Shown here: positions 1 through 7,456 of the stretch, piece by piece | Layout of the letters: the number at the start of each line of letters is the position of its first letter | How positions within the stretch are numbered: position 1 is the stretch's first letter | Assembly (NCBI GenBank): GCA_003140935.1 | Contig: PLLJ01000025.1 | Span: forward strand, 1-41,105 | DNA: 41,105 bases | DNA from: Candidatus Omnitrophota bacterium | GTDB lineage: Bacteria > Omnitrophota > Omnitrophia > Omnitrophales > Aquincolibacteriaceae | Reading direction: 5' to 3' | Position numbers and translations under genes: made by a program | Notes under the pieces: model-generated | Seen by the model: the letters and a program-made list of their open reading frames with translations, nothing else | Database searches by the model: none | Told to the model about the DNA's origin: nothing

Positions 1-607
1 CGATATCTTCACGCCCCTCGAGTTCTTTGATCCGTTGTTCTAAAAGTTCATGGATCTCTCGCGTGATCGCGATCTCTCGTTGGTATCGAAGGACGCCATA
101 AAAGGCTGCGGCCACGTCCTGGTAAAGAAGCTCCTTGGTCCGGATCCATGTATCCTTTTGTTGCTGCTTAAAACTTCCGGCGCCCGAGATCGCACCGACC
201 GCTTTAAAGCCTTGAAAGACAGGTTGTGAGATCGTAAATTGACGTTGCTTGATATTCGAATCAATTAAGGTACCTCCCGTGGCGGTTATCCCCGGGTTGT
301 TCTGCGTCTCACGGGTCATGACATAATCGATTTCCGGAAGAGCTTCACTTGCCGCGATGAACATCTGGGCATTGGCACGGGCAATGGCCTCTCTTTGGAT
401 CGCGACGGTATCGCTGACATCAAGCGCAAGCTTGAAACAATCTTCTAGAGTGAGTGGGGCGCCTTCGGACTGTGAATAAGGTTCGGCGGGATTTTGTTGC
501 GCCGGTTGCGCCGCGACACTTTCGGAGCGGGCCATAGGGCAACTTAAAAAACAAAGAGAAATGGCTAAAAATAAGGAAACGGATCGCAAGGAACGGTTAC
601 TTTTCAT
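1..607 (-). CDS. TolC-family outer-membrane efflux protein (N-terminal part, runs off left edge)
   Basis: About 202 residues are visible; the C-terminus lies beyond the left edge. The product starts MKSNRSLRSVSLFLAISLCF, a basic N-terminus and hydrophobic export signal. A TolC-like stretch follows: the segment APLTLEDCFKLALDVSDTVAIQ near residue 50 is the usual first helix of the OEP domain, then alanine-rich coiled-coil helices. The family forms trimeric outer-membrane channels for tripartite efflux or type I secretion. The ATG (607-605) lies inside the 3' end of the marR gene, giving an 11-bp overlap, so translation is probably coupled and marR leads the operon. Periplasmic adaptor and inner-membrane pump genes would be expected just left of the window. 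Family call is firm; substrate is unknown. Confidence 0.85.
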   Translation of the reverse strand, partial: MKSNRSLRSVSLFLAISLCFLSCPMARSESVAAQPAQQNPAEPYSQSEGAPLTLEDCFKLALDVSDTVAIQREAIARANAQMFIAASEALPEIDYVMTRETQNNPGITATGGTLIDSNIKQRQFTISQPVFQGFKAVGAISGAGSFKQQQKDTWIRTKELLYQDVAAAFYGVLRYQREIAITREIHELLEQRIKELEGREDI

Positions 608-1046
608 TTTTGGTACTCATCAGGAAATCATCCATGACCTTTGAGACCGTTGCATAGAAACGACTGATGATTTTGTGCTCTTTTTTATCGAATTGATCGT
701 AGGCTTTTAGAAGAAGGCCGAGACTCTGTCCCTGGATCTCCGCAATGATCTTTTCCCCTTTGGGGAGGATCTCCAACAAGATGACGCGCCGGTCTTCCAT
801 TTGGGGGACGCGTCTCAGACATTTTTTATCTTCAAGCCGGTCTGCTAGGTTCGTGACGGCGGGCTTGGTGATCTCAAGGCGGTCGCTGATCTCGGTCATC
901 GAAACGGTGCCGATTAACATCAATTGATAAAGAAGGGCGTACTGCGGGAGCGTCAGATCGACCCGGCCCAGTATCTGGGCGTACATGCGGGAGAACTTTG
1001 GGTGAAGTTCCCTGAAACTGGCTACAAACGTTTCCCTTTCGTTCAT
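597..1046 (-). CDS. MarR-family transcriptional regulator
   Basis: A 149-residue winged-helix regulator of typical MarR length. Visible landmarks are the dimerisation helix near the N-terminus (FRELHPKFSRMYAQILG), the recognition region TEISDRLEITKPAVTNLADRLEDK, and the wing RRVPQMEDRRVILLEI, where the D-R-R pattern is the MarR signature. The start MNERET is preferred over an upstream in-frame ATG because an AGGAGG ribosome site sits 7 nt before it. It is the first gene of an operon with the overlapping TolC-family gene, so it probably represses its own efflux system and is released by a small phenolic or antibiotic-like ligand. A perfect palindrome in its leader is the likely operator. Ligand cannot be told from the sequence. 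Confidence 0.92.
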   Translation of the reverse strand: MNERETFVASFRELHPKFSRMYAQILGRVDLTLPQYALLYQLMLIGTVSMTEISDRLEITKPAVTNLADRLEDKKCLRRVPQMEDRRVILLEILPKGEKIIAEIQGQSLGLLLKAYDQFDKKEHKIISRFYATVSKVMDDFLMSTKNEK

Positions 1047-1070
1047 GGTCGCGCCTCCTGAGCGCATGAG

Positions 1071-1091
1071 ATAGTTAACACTATTAACTAT
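1071..1091. promoter_or_regulatory. Likely MarR operator (inverted repeat)
   Basis: Perfect inverted repeat ATAGTTAA-CACTA-TTAACTAT, 8-bp arms with a 5-bp spacer, between the minus-strand promoter and the marR start. Size and AT-rich TAGTTAA-type half-sites fit known MarR operators. Position just downstream of the predicted start of transcription fits repression by blocking elongation or promoter clearance. Binding by this MarR is inferred. Confidence 0.7.
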
Positions 1092-1102
1092 TTATACATC
1101 GA

Positions 1103-1131
1103 AGTATATATCCCCAGAGCAAAAAAAGCAA
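1103..1131 (-). promoter_or_regulatory. Predicted sigma70 promoter of the marR-tolC operon
   Basis: Read on the minus strand: TTGCTT (1131-1126), a 17-bp spacer, and TATACT (1108-1103). Transcription would begin near 1096, just upstream of the palindromic operator at 1071-1091. Confidence 0.5.
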
Positions 1132-1151
1132 GGGGCAAACGAGATAATAAA

Positions 1152-1784
1152 TTAGCTAAAAAGGCGGGCTGCTAAAACGCCATTCAAAATGAATTGGACT
1201 GCGATCGCGGCGAGGATCAGGCCCATGAGGCGCCCCATGATCTTAAGAGCGATCGTGCTGAGCATTTTGGAGCGTACGGCCACAGTCCAGAGGATCAGGA
1301 GTGTAAGTGCCGAAACGACAAAGATTGTGCCTGCCAGGACCATGTGATTCCCGAAGGTTCCGGCCTTGTTTGAAAGAAGAATGACTGCAGTAATGGCGCC
1401 GGGGCCCGCGAGCATCGGGATTCCCATGGGAGTGATGGCGACATCGTGTTTATCGATACCTTCGGCTTTTTCTTCTTGGGTTTCCTTGAGTGCCGTGCGA
1501 CGCGCCTGCAACATATCGATGGCTACCAGGAGAAGAACAATGCCTCCGGCGATCTCAAAGGCCGGAAGCGTGATCCCGAACGCCGTGAGAAGCCGTTGTC
1601 CGAATAAAAAACTCAGGATCAGAATGCCGAATGTGATGAGAGAAGCGAGCTGGGCCATGCGGACCCGTTCCGGGCCCGTATTTTTCTCGGTCATGGCCAA
1701 AAAGGTGGGAATGAGCCCGACGGGATCTACAATGACAAAAAGGGAAGTGAATGAAAGGACGGCGAAATCAAGAGAGTTGATCAT
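1152..1784 (-). CDS. MarC-family integral membrane protein
   Basis: A 210-residue, six-helix membrane protein of the MarC (UPF0056) family. Typical features are the N-terminal segment LFVIVDPVGLIPTFLAMT with the conserved D-P-x-G, and the mid-protein GIPMLAGPGAITAVILL, matching the family's second P-G repeat half. MarC proteins sit in the inner membrane and were once thought to confer multiple antibiotic resistance; their true substrate is not established. No strong ribosome site is visible before the ATG. A promoter is seen upstream, so it is probably transcribed separately from marR. Family call is firm, function open. Confidence 0.9.
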   Translation of the reverse strand: MINSLDFAVLSFTSLFVIVDPVGLIPTFLAMTEKNTGPERVRMAQLASLITFGILILSFLFGQRLLTAFGITLPAFEIAGGIVLLLVAIDMLQARRTALKETQEEKAEGIDKHDVAITPMGIPMLAGPGAITAVILLSNKAGTFGNHMVLAGTIFVVSALTLLILWTVAVRSKMLSTIALKIMGRLMGLILAAIAVQFILNGVLAARLFS

Positions 1785-1823
1785 GGTATTAAGACATCGG
1801 CACAGGGCACAAGTGCCTTTACC

Positions 1824-1852
1824 CCATTAGAGAATAGGGTGAATTCTGTCAA
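1824..1852 (-). promoter_or_regulatory. Predicted sigma70 promoter of the MarC gene
   Basis: Minus strand TTGACA (1852-1847), a 17-bp spacer and TAATGG (1829-1824). The -35 box is perfect. The leader to the ATG at 1784 is about 35 nt. Confidence 0.5.
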
Positions 1853-1910
1853 CGATTGAGCCCAAAGAGTCGGGGAAACTTGGAGGGGAGAGCAGATTGT
1901 GGCATAATAC

Positions 1911-2083
1911 GTCGCCATGATTCTCCTTATGCGAAAAAACAGATTGGAAAACATGACAGCCCAAACTTTTTATTTCTTTTCCAAAATGGAAGTTTGGACA
2001 GCCCCAATTTCAACTCGGTTGAAATTGAAAAGTATTGGGACTGTCCAAGTCGCCATTCATGAAACAAAACAAGAGACTTGGAC
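1911..2083. repeat. Cluster of four palindromic repeat modules
   Basis: Four consecutive imperfect palindromes of about 35-45 bp. First, CATGATT (1916) to a degraded AAACATG arm near 1955. Second, CCAAACTT (1961-1968) with AAGTTTGG (1990-1997). Third, CCCAAT with inner CAATTTCAAC/GTTGAAATTG and outer ATTGGG (2003-2039). Fourth, GTCCAAGTC (2043-2051) with GACTTGGAC (2075-2083). Linkers between modules read GACAG or similar. The same modules recur at 5535, 6134, 10157, 17364, 17494, 17722 and inside the ABC-F gene at 19148. The last module runs to within 4 bp of the PEGA gene's ATG. No protein is encoded here. Confidence 0.8.
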
Positions 2084-2086
2084 GCC

Positions 2087-3543
2087 ATGATTATTTTCAG
2101 AAAGATCCTTTTTTATCTTTTTTTTGGGCTCTATCTTGTCCTGTGCCCGATGATTATCCTCTATGCCCTTGGCTATATCTTTACGCCCAAAGTCGAAGAG
2201 GGGTTTGCTAAAACGGGATTGATCCACATCGAGACACTCCCTCCGAATGCTTTTATTTCGATCGGGAATAAACGCTATCTCGAAAGGACACCCGCCACGA
2301 TCCGGAATCTTCTTTCCGGCCCATATGATGTGAAGATCCTTTTACATGGTCACAGGCCTTGGGAACGGGAGATCAAAGTGGAGCCGGGGAAGGCCGTCAA
2401 TCTTGAAAAGGTCCTATTGGTTCCTCAGAGCGTCAAGACCCGGATCTTAGCCGCCGAGTCCTTTGAAGATCTATTGCCTGTTCCGGGGACGCGTTACCTG
2501 CTTCTCAAAGGTGCAGGACATGCCGGGGATTTAAAGATATTTGACTGGAAAAGTGAAGTTCTCCGCTCGATTCTCCCGGAGGCGGCTCCTTTCAGGAATG
2601 CAAAACTCATCAAGGTTTTCAGGGTTAAGGAGAGCTCTTTTGTCATCCTGCAAGTGGAGACTCCCGAGGGCATGAAATTCCTGGGGTGTCAGCTCGATAA
2701 GGAGGAATCGGAAGTCAAGGACCTCTCGGGTCTTTTTGAAAAAGGAGAACCTTACGAGATCTTATGGGAGGGCGACCATCCCGACTATCTCTTCGCATGG
2801 CAGGGGCAGGACCTTTCGCGATTGGATCTGGAAAAAATGATAGCGCTTCCCGATTTTCTTTCAAAGATCCGAGGTTTCGGACTTTTCAAAAACAAAATTT
2901 ATGCTCTTTGCGGGTCCTCAATCGTTCGCTTAGGTTTTCACGCCAAAAAAGGGGAAGAGGTTCTTGTGGAAAAAGGCATTTTTCTTGAAAATCTTTTTAA
3001 AGATGCCGGAAGATACGAGATTGATTTTATTTCGAATAAAGCGGTCGTCTTTCGCGGAGAACGGGGAGAACTCTTCTCAAACGTGCTGCCTTATCGTTTC
3101 GTGGAGGAAGGGATACGAGGGTATCAGGCCGATACGGAGGGTCAAAAGATCGTGTTGTGGCAGAAGTCGCGGGTCGGCGTGCTGGATTTTGAAAGACCTG
3201 AGCGCAGAAAAGAGTTTTTTGAACGCGGGCCCGAGATGAATGGACTATTGAGAACGGACATGATATCCGCCAGGCTTATTTTGTTGATGATGCGGATTCC
3301 ATTCTTTTCTGTGATCAGGACCAAGTGTTCCTCTCTCGTATGGGCGAATATGGGATCCCTCCGGAGGGGATCGTCACGGTGCGGAAGGGGAGCGGGATCA
3401 TTTACGCCGAAAAGACCGGCAAACTTTATTATCTGGAATCCTCGCGAGGAGAGCTTATGGCGGCGGATATTCTTCCGGAAGGCGCCACTTTTTCCGGTAT
3501 GTTCAACGAGTTGGAGAAGGAAACTCGGGGGGCGGCGAAATGA
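2087..3543 (+). CDS. PEGA-domain membrane protein, frameshifted near 3235
   Basis: A single N-terminal membrane helix (ILFYLFFGLYLVLCPMIILYAL) is followed by a PEGA domain at about residues 45-115 (GLIHIETLPPNAFISIGN through LEKVLLVP), then a long beta-rich extracytoplasmic region with propeller-like repeats. The original frame is sensible to about 3235 (ERRKEFFERGPEMN). It then turns into low-quality sequence ending at 3604, while the next frame continues sensibly as WTIENGHDIRQAYFVDDADSI and stops at 3543, overlapping the next ATG as ATGA. One missing base near GAGATGAATGG explains this: a real inactivating change or an assembly error. The ATG at 2087 has no clear ribosome site; a TTG at 2078 is possible. 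PEGA proteins are thought to bind surface polysaccharide; the coupled GT2 supports a role in glycan export. Confidence 0.75.
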
Positions 3544-5180
3544 AATTCCGTTATTCGAGGCAGGGCCTGAGCAGAAAAGAAGCCTTGTTACAGCGATTCT
3601 TTGAAACACTCCCGGGCCTGGCCAGTTGGACCTTGATCTTGGGGTTGGTGGCACTATCGATCTGGGCGCCCTTGATCGCCGCGATCACTGTGATCGCTTT
3701 CATGTTGGCCTGGGTTTTGCGGCTTTTTTATCTGACGATCTTTCTTTTTCTTTCTTATTTCAGGCTTTCGATCGAGAAGGATACGGATTGGCTCGGGCGT
3801 ATCCGCGGGATGGACCGGTTCGATAATTACCTTGCAGAAACCCGGAAGGCGTGTCATGAGAAAGGCTGGGATCGACGGCTCTCTCATTGGCTGCATCGGA
3901 AAGATGTGGAAAGGCTGAAAAAATCAGGGAATATCCCGCCGCGATCATCGGAGATCTTCCAATTGGTCGTGATCCCCGTAATCAAAGAATCTCCGTCGGT
4001 GGTGGCGGCGAACGTCTTGAGCGTTGCCCAGAATAAGGCTTCGATCCGGCAAACGATCGTTGCGCTTGCGGTGGAAGCAAGGGCAGAGAGATCCGTAAGA
4101 GAAGGGATGGCGAAGATCGCGGATGAATATCGCGACCAGTTCATGGAGTTTCTTGTGGTGGAGCATCCGGATGGCCTTCCCGGCGAGGCACGCGTGAAAG
4201 GCGCTAACATAAGTTATGCCGCGAAAGCTGCGGCGAAGTATTTTGAGGAGCACAAAATCCCGTTCGAGAATGTGATCGTTTCCTGTTTTGATGCGGACAC
4301 GGTTGTGGGTCCCGACTACTTTGCCTGTCTGACCTATTGTTTCATGAATTGTCCCGATCGGCACCGGGCGAGTTTCCAGCCCATTCCTGTTTTTCACAAC
4401 AATATCTGGGAAGTCCCCGGGTTTGCGCGTGTTGTGGAGACGGGTTCTTCTTTTTTTCAGCTGATTGAAACCACAGATCCGAAAAGACTTGTGACTTTCT
4501 CAAGCCATAGCATGAGTTTTAAAGCACTCGTGGAAGTGGGGTATTGGTCCGCGGACATGATCTCAGAGGATTCAGGTATCTTTTGGAAATCCTATCTTTA
4601 TTTTGACGGACTATATCACGTGGTCCCGATGCCCATGACCCTGTCCATGGATATCGTGGATGCGGGTTCCTGGTGGGGGACCCTGGGGAGTCTTTACAAG
4701 CAAAAAAGGCGATGGGCGTGGGGTGTGGAGAATTTTCCGCTTGTAATGCGCGGGTTCTTGGCGAATAAAAAAATATCTTTTTACGACAAACTTCAGCATG
4801 GCTTCAAGCTTTTTGAGGGGCAAGTGACCTGGGCGGCCCTGCCGTTCCTGCTGACTTTTGTGGGATGGCTTCCCGCGATTTCCGCCGGGAACGAATTTTC
4901 GAATACCGTCCTTTATTACAATGCAGGCCGGTTTACTCAGGCTATCTTTGGACTCTCCACGATCGCTCTTTTAGGGACTATTATCATGAGTCTCAGGCTC
5001 CTTCCCGAGAAGAAGAAAAAGTTCTCACTTTTTTGGACGTTGATCCATGGTTTGGAGTGGTTCCTTGTCCCTTTTATCCTTGTTTTTCTGAGCGCTATGC
5101 CTGCTTTGGATGCCCAGACAAGGCTCATGTTCAATAGAAGAATGGAATTCTGGGTTTCAGACAAACGGAGGAATGTTTAG
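3540..5180 (+). CDS. Processive family 2 membrane glycosyltransferase
   Basis: A 546-residue protein with N-terminal membrane helices (about residues 28-70), a cytoplasmic GT2 catalytic domain and C-terminal helices (about 420-530). Catalytic motifs are visible in order: DADT near residue 250 (DxD, metal and UDP-sugar), SEDSG near 341 (the catalytic ED), and KQKRRWAWG near 387 (the QxxRW-type acceptor-holding motif of processive enzymes such as cellulose or chitin synthase). It probably polymerises and extrudes a surface polysaccharide. Its ATG overlaps the stop of the PEGA gene (ATGA), so the two are translationally coupled, and a terminator follows. The product sugar cannot be told. Confidence 0.85.
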   Translation: MKFRYSRQGLSRKEALLQRFFETLPGLASWTLILGLVALSIWAPLIAAITVIAFMLAWVLRLFYLTIFLFLSYFRLSIEKDTDWLGRIRGMDRFDNYLAETRKACHEKGWDRRLSHWLHRKDVERLKKSGNIPPRSSEIFQLVVIPVIKESPSVVAANVLSVAQNKASIRQTIVALAVEARAERSVREGMAKIADEYRDQFMEFLVVEHPDGLPGEARVKGANISYAAKAAAKYFEEHKIPFENVIVSCFDADTVVGPDYFACLTYCFMNCPDRHRASFQPIPVFHNNIWEVPGFARVVETGSSFFQLIETTDPKRLVTFSSHSMSFKALVEVGYWSADMISEDSGIFWKSYLYFDGLYHVVPMPMTLSMDIVDAGSWWGTLGSLYKQKRRWAWGVENFPLVMRGFLANKKISFYDKLQHGFKLFEGQVTWAALPFLLTFVGWLPAISAGNEFSNTVLYYNAGRFTQAIFGLSTIALLGTIIMSLRLLPEKKKKFSLFWTLIHGLEWFLVPFILVFLSAMPALDAQTRLMFNRRMEFWVSDKRRNV

Positions 5181-5186
5181 TCTGTA

Positions 5187-5229
5187 ACCCATTGATAATA
5201 AATAGATTAGGCCATTAATGGGTCTTTTT
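5187..5229 (+). terminator. Intrinsic terminator after the GT2 gene
   Basis: ACCCATT (5187-5193) pairs with AATGGGT (5217-5223), followed by CTTTTT. The 7-bp stem with a long AT-rich loop is modest, but it sits directly after the GT2 stop. Confidence 0.5.
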
Positions 5230-5281
5230 GTCTCAGTAAAATATTCCTGCAAGGAAGATTGGAAAAAAGGGCTTCACTTGT

Positions 5282-5310
5282 TTGACATGGAGTGTTTTCC
5301 ATCGTACACT
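5282..5310 (+). promoter_or_regulatory. Strong predicted sigma70 promoter
   Basis: Perfect TTGACA (5282-5287), an exact 17-bp spacer and TACACT (5305-5310). It is the best promoter match in the window, yet no gene starts for nearly 400 bp, which suggests a noncoding transcript or a long leader. Confidence 0.65.
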
Positions 5311-5316
5311 TCTTTT

Positions 5317-5492
5317 CAAGAAGTCGATAACAATAGTGAGGTGAAACCCGAAATAGCCCCGAAGTTCAAAAGGGTAGCATCGGAAGGTAGGGAGGCCTTC
5401 TGATGACGTGGAAAATAGATCAAAAACGTCTTTAGTTTTGAGTGATGGCCCGAAAGCGCGGGGTATTGCTTGGAACTCAAAGGCGTTTTTTT
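5317..5492 (+). ncRNA. Candidate small structured RNA, about 175 nt
   Basis: The segment lies between the strong promoter at 5282-5310 and a terminator-like hairpin in which TTTGAGT (5437-5443) pairs with ACTCAAA (5475-5481) before GGCG and seven Ts (5486-5492). It also holds a perfect early hairpin (ACTTCTT-TTC-AAGAAGT, 5309-5325) and GAAGG-loop-CCTTC with a GGGAGG loop near 5380-5400. It contains no convincing coding frame. It did not match what I know of 6S, tmRNA, SRP, RNase P or common riboswitches. The GGA-containing hairpin loop could suggest CsrA-type binding, but this is speculative. It could instead be an attenuating leader of the gene at 5695. Confidence 0.35.
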
Positions 5493-5534
5493 ATACCCAT
5501 TCAGAGTTAAAGAGAATCGTTCAAGCGATGGCGC

Positions 5535-5620
5535 AGTCCTGATCCTCATTTATTAAAAAAAACGGGTGATTAGGGCAGTCCTTGTCGGCCATTCAAAAAA
5601 TGAAAAAAAGACAAGGGCAG
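5535..5620. repeat. Palindromic repeat pair
   Basis: Two modules of the window-wide family. One is CCTGATC (5538-5544) with GATTAGG (5568-5574); its loop read on the minus strand (ACCCGTTTTTTTTAATAAATGA) resembles the CATGATT-type loop at 17405-17442. The other is CCTTGTC (5580-5586) with GACAAGG (5610-5616) around a CCATTC loop. Linkers are GCAGTC and GCAG. Confidence 0.7.
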
Positions 5621-5694
5621 TACCGCCTCACAAAAACCCGAGAATTTCCGGGCTGCGCCGCGGAAAAGTAGCGCAAAAAGGAGAATAAAAGGAT

Positions 5695-6000
5695 ATGAAG
5701 AGCAAACTAGTGATAAGTCTTTTAGTGATGACGACGATGCTTTGCCCGGCTTTTGCGTTTGCCACTGAACAGCGGGATCCCGGTGCCGTCGATGAAACGG
5801 TTGCCGCGGCGGAAGATGCGACGACCGGTGATATTGTGGGCGACGCCGTTCAAGAGGACGAACTCTACGCTCCGGCGACCGCGAAGGACATTAAGGCCGC
5901 AGCAAAGGAAGAAACCGATGAAGTAAAAGGAGAAGCTACAGAAGCCGTTGAAAACATCAAGGAAGACGAGCAGGAAGCGTCGAAAGAAGCAAAGATGTAA
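5695..6000 (+). CDS. Small acidic exported protein of unknown function
   Basis: 101 residues. The N-terminus MKSKLVISLLVMTTMLCPAF is a clear Sec signal peptide, probably cut after AFA near residue 23. The mature part is short, very rich in Ala, Glu, Asp and Lys, with no Cys, and its last 35 residues (KAAAKEETDEVKGEATEAVE and on) form a highly charged helix like LEA or apolipoprotein-type repeats. Such proteins can be soluble periplasmic stress or envelope-spacing proteins, but no family is recognised. A purine-rich ribosome site (AAAAAGGAG) lies about 11 nt before the ATG. It stands alone between two repeat clusters, and could be controlled by the upstream structured leader. Confidence 0.6.
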   Translation: MKSKLVISLLVMTTMLCPAFAFATEQRDPGAVDETVAAAEDATTGDIVGDAVQEDELYAPATAKDIKAAAKEETDEVKGEATEAVENIKEDEQEASKEAKM

Positions 6001-6133
6001 GACCTGCTTCCTGTCCGTGAGGACGGGGGCATGATCGCCTAAGACTCGGGGTTCCGGGAAACGGGAGAAAAGAGAAGGTAAGCCCGGCTAGTTTCGAAGC
6101 GGGCGGGCTAATCTGCGGTCCGAACCAAGCACT

Positions 6134-6215
6134 ATCCTTGTCTTGAATTTTAGTTCCTTAATGGATAACAAGGATTGCCCCAATTTCAACTTTGTTGAAA
6201 TTGAAAGGGATTGGG
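6134..6215. repeat. Palindromic repeat pair
   Basis: ATCCTTGT (6134-6141) pairs with ACAAGGAT (6168-6175), with TTAATGG near the right arm. It is followed by the CCCAATTTCAAC-type module (6179-6215) with inner CAATTTCAAC/GTTGAAATTG. The second module is almost identical to those at 2003-2039 and 17536-17572. The rest of 6001-6342 holds a short GC-rich hairpin near 6080-6115, the terC promoter and a strong hairpin. Confidence 0.75.
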
Positions 6216-6231
6216 ACTAATCCCGTCGGCG

Positions 6232-6260
6232 TTGCAGATTGTTTTTATTTAAGATAGTAT
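6232..6260 (+). promoter_or_regulatory. Predicted promoter of the TerC gene
   Basis: TTGCAG (6232-6237), a 17-bp spacer and TAGTAT (6255-6260). Transcription would begin near 6267, inside or at the edge of a perfect hairpin (6265-6296). Confidence 0.4.
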
Positions 6261-6264
6261 ATGC

Positions 6265-6296
6265 AAGAAGGCCGACCCTTCGGGGTCGGCCTTCTT
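6265..6296. promoter_or_regulatory. Perfect 14-bp hairpin with TTCG loop
   Basis: AAGAAGGCCGACCC, loop TTCG, then GGGTCGGCCTTCTT. It is exceptionally stable but has no T-run after it on the plus strand, so it is not a standard intrinsic terminator. On the minus strand no T-run follows either. It may cap and stabilise the 5' end of the terC transcript, or stop read-through from upstream. Confidence 0.5.
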
Positions 6297-6342
6297 GGTA
6301 TGTGGCAAGTGATGAATTTCAGGTCATAGAACCGGAGTTTTA

Positions 6343-7272
6343 ATGAACAATATCCTTGCTTGGTCTATTTTTGGCGTGGTGGTCCTCGTGATGCTCGCGC
6401 TGGATCTCGGCGTTTTTCACAGGCAGGAACACGAAGTGAAGATGAAAGAAGCGCTTATCTGGAGCGGGATCTGGATTGTAGTCGCACTTCTCTTTAATTG
6501 GGGGATCTATCTCGTCAAAGGCAAGGAGCTCGCGATGCAGTTCTTTGCCGGGTATGTTCTAGAGAGGACCCTGAGCTTTGACAATCTTTTCGTGTTTCTT
6601 CTGATCTTCGATTACTTTCAGCTGCCAAGAGTTCATCATCACAGGATCCTCTCACTGGGTATTCTGGGTGCCTTGGTGATGCGCGCGGGTTTCATCGGTT
6701 TTGGGATCGGGCTTTTAAACTATTTTAGCTGGATGATTTATGTGTTTGGCGCGATTCTTGTATGGACGGGTGCAAAAATGGCTTTCGAAAAGGACCAAAA
6801 AGTGGAGCCCGAAAAAAATGTTTTTTTGAGGATTTTTCGGCGCATGATGCCGATCTCGGACGTTTATGATGGATCGGAATTTTTTATCCGAAAGAACGGC
6901 CTGCTTTGCGCGACACCGCTCATGGTCATTATCATTCTTCTCGCATCATCCGACGTGATTTTCGCGGTGGATTCGATCCCCGCAGTTTTGGCGGTATCTA
7001 AAGACCCCTTTGTGGTTTACACCTCTAATATTTTTGCGGTGCTCGGGATGCGGGCCCTATTTTTTGCATTAGCGGAGCTCATGCGGCTTTTCCACCATCT
7101 TCGCTATGGTCTTTCGCTCATCCTGGTCTTGATCGGGATCAAGATGCTCTTGGCATCTTTTTCCCATGTCCCTACGTCGATCACGCTTGGAGCTATATTA
7201 TCTATCTTGGCGGCGTCGGTCGTTGCGTCTATACTTTGGCCCCAAAAATCGAGAGAGTGCAAAAACGGTTGA
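6343..7272 (+). CDS. TerC/Alx-family membrane protein
   Basis: 309 residues with about eight or nine membrane helices, typical for TerC/Alx. The family's acidic membrane motifs are present: RTLSFDNLFVFLLIF (about residues 76-90) and ASSDVIFAVDSIPAVLAVS (about 202-220). Members are implicated in manganese export or metallation of exported proteins, and in E. coli alx responds to high pH and Mn. A GGAG ribosome site lies about 7 nt before the ATG. I looked for the yybP-ykoY manganese riboswitch upstream and did not find it. The gene faces hppA and shares a bidirectional terminator with it. Confidence 0.9.
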   Translation: MNNILAWSIFGVVVLVMLALDLGVFHRQEHEVKMKEALIWSGIWIVVALLFNWGIYLVKGKELAMQFFAGYVLERTLSFDNLFVFLLIFDYFQLPRVHHHRILSLGILGALVMRAGFIGFGIGLLNYFSWMIYVFGAILVWTGAKMAFEKDQKVEPEKNVFLRIFRRMMPISDVYDGSEFFIRKNGLLCATPLMVIIILLASSDVIFAVDSIPAVLAVSKDPFVVYTSNIFAVLGMRALFFALAELMRLFHHLRYGLSLILVLIGIKMLLASFSHVPTSITLGAILSILAASVVASILWPQKSRECKNG

Positions 7273-7406
7273 GCGCTCGAGCCTCCTCAGAGAAGCTTTT
7301 ATCATTCCGTAAGGCGGACTGAGATTTATCCATGAGCATTTTCAAGATCGAGACCTCTTGCGCATGAAATCGTTGTAAAATTCATGGAGTGGCGGTAGCC
7401 ATTTAT

Positions 7407-7448
7407 AAAAAAAAGCGCAGGACGGCGGGCCGCCCTGCGCTTTTTTTT
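7407..7448. terminator. Bidirectional intrinsic terminator between terC-like gene and hppA
   Basis: A nearly perfect palindrome: eight As, GCGCAGG-a-CGGC, GG, GCCG-CCCTGCGC, eight Ts. It terminates both convergent transcripts, since each strand ends in a T-run. Confidence 0.9.
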
Positions 7449-7456
7449 ATTAATGT

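Noticed and set aside
1856-2062. Short plus-strand open frame across the repeat cluster
   Set aside because: It is made wholly of palindromic repeat modules and has no start signal.
5317-5492. 6S RNA
   Set aside because: Length fits, but the 5' and 3' ends do not pair into the long closing helix with a central bubble.
6001-6342. Manganese (yybP-ykoY) riboswitch before the TerC gene, as in E. coli alx
   Set aside because: The conserved purine-rich loops of that aptamer are absent; only repeats and a simple hairpin are found.
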